Origin: Metaruminococcus_A sp900762715
GTDB lineage: Bacteria > Bacillota > Clostridia > Oscillospirales > Ruminococcaceae
Direction of reading: 5' to 3'
Length of the DNA stretch: 17,684 nt
Assembly (NCBI GenBank): GCA_048204295.1
Contig: DBFBLF010000056.1
Location: forward strand, 1-17,684
Shown here in pieces: positions 15,157 through 17,684 of this stretch. Both the position numbers and the translations under genes were made by a program. Below the pieces are notes generated by a model. It was not told the DNA's origin. It was given only the letters and a program-made list of their open reading frames with translations, and ran no database searches. Positions within the stretch are counted from its first letter, which is position 1, and each line of letters begins with the position of its first letter.

Positions 15157-15476
15157 ATACTTCTTACAGCAATCACTTCGGTAAAGTGAGAAACGATTAC
15201 GGAGTATAAAGGCATTGCTTTCGGCGAAGTAATTGCAGGAGCCAATTCTGTGCAGAACATAGCGGCCGGCCTGTCAAATTTTTTGGCGGGCGCTCCGTTC
15301 CGTATGAGGAAGCACTGATGGAAGCACGGGACTCTGCTGTGCAGGAAATGAAACAGAGGGCTTACCGGTTGGGGGCTGACACGGCTGTTGGAATCGACGT
15401 GGATTATGAGGTGCTGGATGCGTACAACGGAATGCTGATGATTACGGCCTCCGGCGCCGCTGTCCGTTCAGGCTAG
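15157..15476 (+). pseudogene. YbjQ/UPF0145 family gene, broken
   Basis: The translated pieces follow the YbjQ (UPF0145, heavy-metal-binding domain) family from end to end: LLTAITSVK, stop, ETITEYKGIAFGEVIAGAN and AAGLSNF; then in the next frame GGRSVPYEEALMEARDSA, QEMKQRAYRLGADTAVGI and MLMITASGAAV. Three lesions are visible. The expected start codon is ATA (15157-15159), 7 nt after AAGGCGG. TGA at 15187-15189 interrupts the N-terminus. One base is missing in the T6 run at 15279-15284, where a seventh T would restore the frame to the TAG at 15474-15476. The family is a small pentamer-forming protein of unclear function. Conservation on both sides of the lesions suggests recent loss or sequence error. 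The TAG overlaps the ribosome site of the next gene. Confidence 0.85.
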
Positions 15477-15488
15477 GAGGTTGTGAAA

Positions 15489-16412
15489 ATGAAAATTGAA
15501 GAAATCAAACTCCCTTCGGTGCAGGATGCGCTTCCGATTGCGGTCTGGGTTGCCCTGCCGGAGGAGGAAACTGCCAAGGCTGTTTTTCAAATTTCCCACG
15601 GAATGAGCGAGCATAAAGGGCGGTACCGTAGGTTGATGGAATATCTTTGCCAAAATGGGTTCGCCTGCGTCATCCACGACCACAGGGGTCATGGGGAGAG
15701 TGTCCGTTCCCAGGAAGATTACGGTTATTTTTACCGGAACGGGGCTGAATCGCTGGTGGAAGACCTGCACCAGGTAACGCTTTACGCCCAAAAAAGGTTT
15801 TCTGGCCTTCCGTTTTTTCTGTTCGGGCACAGCATGGGTTCCATGATAGTGCGTTCTTACCTGAAACGGTATGACGGCGAGCTGGACGGCTTGATCGTTT
15901 GCGGCTCCCCAAGCTACAACCCGTTGGCGGGAGTGGGTCGTGTCCTTGCCGGGGCAATAGGCGGCCTGCGGGGCGGGCGCCATCACAGCGGATTTCTTCA
16001 AAAACTGTCGTTTGGTTCGTTTAATAAGAAATTTGGGAAGACACAGAGTGAAAATTCCTGGATTTCCAGTTCGGATGAAGAGGTGGAGGCGTACGACGGT
16101 GATCCGCAGTGCGGTTTTGTTTTTACGGCGAACGGTTTCCGCAACCTTTATAAACTGATGCAGAATACTTACAGCAAAAAAGGTTGGGAAATGCATCATC
16201 CCAAACTGCCGGTTTACTTTATTTCGGGCGGGGATGACCCCTGTCTGATCAGTGAGGAGAAATTCAGGAAAACGGTCGCCTTTTTAAAAGAGCGCGGCTA
16301 CGAAAATGTCACGTTTAAGCTCTACCCCGGAAAGCGGCATGAAATTCTCAATGAAGATGTCCGTCCCCAGGTGTTCAGCGATATCAAGGCCTTTTGCGAG
16401 GCGCAGATGTAG
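15489..16412 (+). CDS. Alpha/beta hydrolase, monoglyceride lipase/lysophospholipase type
   Basis: A 307-residue serine hydrolase of the Hydrolase_4 (serine aminopeptidase S33-like) group, which cleaves monoacylglycerols, lysophospholipids or related esters. Motifs are ISHGMSEHKGRY (oxyanion region), DHRGHGES, nucleophile elbow FGHSMGS with S115, acid D249/D250 in SGGDDP, and H284 in GKRHEILNE, completing the triad. There is no signal peptide, so it is cytoplasmic. AGGAGG (15475-15480) is 8 nt from ATG 15489 and only 2 nt from the in-frame GTG 15483, so ATG is chosen. It follows the YbjQ remnant so closely that the ribosome site overlaps that gene's stop, suggesting an ancestral two-gene operon. 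A terminator follows at once. Confidence 0.9.
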   Translation: MKIEEIKLPSVQDALPIAVWVALPEEETAKAVFQISHGMSEHKGRYRRLMEYLCQNGFACVIHDHRGHGESVRSQEDYGYFYRNGAESLVEDLHQVTLYAQKRFSGLPFFLFGHSMGSMIVRSYLKRYDGELDGLIVCGSPSYNPLAGVGRVLAGAIGGLRGGRHHSGFLQKLSFGSFNKKFGKTQSENSWISSSDEEVEAYDGDPQCGFVFTANGFRNLYKLMQNTYSKKGWEMHHPKLPVYFISGGDDPCLISEEKFRKTVAFLKERGYENVTFKLYPGKRHEILNEDVRPQVFSDIKAFCEAQM

Positions 16413-16416
16413 CCTG

Positions 16417-16454
16417 GAAAACGGGGGAGAAGCTTTTCTCCCGTTTTCTTTTTT
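16417..16454 (+). terminator. Terminator of the alpha/beta hydrolase
   Basis: GAAAACGGG (16417-16425) pairs with CCCGTTTTC (16440-16448), followed by TTTTTT. It is 5 bp after the stop codon. Confidence 0.88.
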
Positions 16455-16515
16455 ACCGCAGCGGTGCGAATGGTTCGAAAGGCGCTTATCTGTTGTGTGA
16501 AAGACAGGAAGAGGT

Positions 16516-17283
16516 ATGGAGAAAAAGGACTTATTTAATGAAGACGTTCAAAACTATGACCGGTGGCGTCCCCGGTACTGCCCGGAGCTCTTTTCGGCAG
16601 TGTTTGGTTATTCCGGCGCCGGAGCAGGCAGCCGCGTGTTGGAGGTCGGAATTGGAACCGGGCAGGCCACGGAGCCTTTTTTAGCGGCGGGCTGTTCCGT
16701 TACAGCTGTAGAGTACGGCGGACGTTTGGCGGATTACTGCCGGCAAAAATTTAAAGCGTATCCGCGGTTTCAGGTCGTCAACCTGCCTTTTGAGACGTTT
16801 GAGGCAGAGGATAACAGCTTTGACCTGATTTACTCTGCCACAGCTTTTCATTGGATTCCCGAAAAGAACGGGTATTCCAAAGCGTTTTCCCTGCTAAAAC
16901 GCGGGGGAACGCTGGCTCTTTTCTGGAACCAGCCATTTGTCGGGCGGGCCGGTGACCCGCTTCATCAGAGCATTCAGGCGCTTTATAAAAAATACCGCCC
17001 GGGCGGAAAGCCGCCAAAAGAGGATGAAACAGACCGGTACTGTTCTCTTTCTGCTTTGAAACGGTATGGATTTGCCGAACCGGCCTTCCGCCAGTTTCAT
17101 CAGACCCGCCGGTTCAGGGCTGAGGATTATGTCTGCTTGCTGAATACCTATTCCGACCACCGCGCCATGCCGGATGATGTGAGAACCCGGTTTGAATGTG
17201 AAATCCGGGCTGCTATTGAGAAGGCAGGTGGTTTTTTGAAGGTTTACGATACCATTGATCTCTACCTTGCACAAAAGCCGTAA
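16516..17283 (+). CDS. Class I SAM-dependent methyltransferase
   Basis: A 255-residue cytoplasmic methyltransferase. SAM-binding motif I is VLEVGIGTGQAT (about 41-52), an acidic motif II residue lies in TAVEYGG, and motif IV/post-I is FDLIYSATAFHWI followed by LLKRGGTLALFWNQP. The AFHW signature resembles methyltransferase_11 members of the TMT1/trans-aconitate methyltransferase type. The substrate cannot be told. ATG 16516 has AGGAAGAGG directly upstream. The gene stands alone: a terminator precedes it, and 17284-17464 contains no strong terminator or gene. Confidence 0.9.
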   Translation: MEKKDLFNEDVQNYDRWRPRYCPELFSAVFGYSGAGAGSRVLEVGIGTGQATEPFLAAGCSVTAVEYGGRLADYCRQKFKAYPRFQVVNLPFETFEAEDNSFDLIYSATAFHWIPEKNGYSKAFSLLKRGGTLALFWNQPFVGRAGDPLHQSIQALYKKYRPGGKPPKEDETDRYCSLSALKRYGFAEPAFRQFHQTRRFRAEDYVCLLNTYSDHRAMPDDVRTRFECEIRAAIEKAGGFLKVYDTIDLYLAQKP

Positions 17284-17400
17284 AAGTAAAGCCGCCTGCT
17301 GGCCTGAAACTACAGCTGGGGTGAATCAACTTTTTATGTAAATAAACGGTCTCTGAAATAAGCCAAAGTGTTGTAACGAAATATTTAAAAGAGTGGTCAA

Positions 17401-17430
17401 TTGATTTCCGAACACAGTTCTATTTGATAT
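17401..17430 (+). promoter_or_regulatory. Possible promoter of the small GGADGPTAIF protein
   Basis: TTGATT (17401-17406), an 18-nt spacer and TGATAT (17425-17430) lie 35 bp before the GTG. The match is fair, not strong. Confidence 0.35.
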
Positions 17431-17464
17431 GGATTTTATTTAATTGGGCGGGGAGAATGTATCA

Positions 17465-17677
17465 GTGAAAAAGATAATTGGATTTCTAATGACAATCATT
17501 TTACTGTTCGCCGGATGTACGAATCACGGGGCAGGTTCGACTGCTATTATCGGTGGAGCGGATGGTCCAACCGCCATTTTTGTTTTGGGAAAAGTAAAAT
17601 GGGTTCCAATAATAGCTGCAATTATCGTTGTAATCATAGTTATAGCAATTATTTATTATACAAAGAGAAAAAAATAA
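17465..17677 (+). CDS. Small lipoprotein-like peptide with decarboxylase beta-subunit motif
   Basis: A 70-residue protein. Residues 1-18 are a signal peptide with a lipobox-like FAGC (C18), which suggests lipid anchoring outside the membrane. After a short polar part comes IIGGADGPTAIFV (residues 28-40), the motif I associate with the beta subunit of sodium-pumping decarboxylases (OadB/GcdB/MmdB family). Then a single strong membrane helix (about 46-65) and a basic tail YYTKRKK. At 70 residues it is far too short to be a decarboxylase subunit of about 370-430 residues with many helices. The start GTG 17465 is supported by GGGGAG 9 nt upstream; the frame opens at TTG 17444. No other decarboxylase gene is in the window. 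Automated tools may label it a decarboxylase beta subunit, which would be misleading. Confidence 0.75.
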   Translation: MKKIIGFLMTIILLFAGCTNHGAGSTAIIGGADGPTAIFVLGKVKWVPIIAAIIVVIIVIAIIYYTKRKK

Positions 17678-17684
17678 CGGTTTT

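Noticed and set aside
15468..16199. Minus-strand frame of 243 residues opposite the alpha/beta hydrolase
   Set aside because: It is antisense to a gene with a complete catalytic triad and shows no family signature of its own.
17410..17420. GAACACAGTTC as a second LexA box before the small lipoprotein-like gene
   Set aside because: The half-sites are 3 bp apart rather than the 4 bp needed for GAAC-N4-GTTC.

Overview
The window looks like chromosomal DNA from a low-to-mid GC, Gram-positive, probably anaerobic member of the Clostridia. My guess, from overall protein character only, is the Oscillospiraceae/Acutalibacteraceae side. The supporting signs are: strong AGGAGG-type ribosome binding sites, frequent GTG and TTG starts, a Spo0A-type regulator, a long single-chain PurL, a Gram-positive-type LexA box, and tRNA genes with encoded CCA. 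No species can be named from the sequence alone.

Layout. Positions 1-411 hold the decayed C-terminal part of a serine recombinase (minus strand) and a strong terminator. Positions 412-1443 (minus) encode a YbhN/LPG-synthase-type membrane protein. Positions 1704-2040 are a tRNA operon on the plus strand (Val-Phe-Gly) with a near-consensus promoter and terminator. It is followed by an imperfect 113-bp duplication that copies the 3' part of tRNA-Gly together with its terminator. Positions 2398-5561 (minus) form a compact overlapping operon: a small DUF6514-like protein, a divergent Spo0A-like response regulator, and a soluble PAS-GAF-PAS histidine kinase. An AT-rich stretch with one doubtful membrane ORF lies upstream of it. 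Positions 6164-6922 (minus) encode a TVP38/DedA-type membrane protein, 7089-10808 (minus) a PurL, and 11016-12305 (minus) an MtaB tRNA methylthiotransferase. A divergent promoter pair near 12371-12435 separates MtaB from a plus-strand half: an HPr-like protein lacking the phosphorylatable histidine, an MBL-fold hydrolase, a LexA-controlled DinB polymerase, a broken YbjQ-family gene, an alpha/beta hydrolase, a SAM methyltransferase, and a 70-residue lipoprotein-like peptide carrying the GGADGPTAIF motif of sodium-pumping decarboxylase beta subunits.

Most genes are housekeeping or generic. The parts I find most worth a second look are the Spo0A-like/kinase/DUF6514 operon, the miniature GGADGPTAIF protein, the histidine-less HPr, the duplicated tRNA-Gly tail, and the two pseudogenes (serine recombinase, YbjQ). 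I did not find a CRISPR array, a defence island or a complete mobile element.
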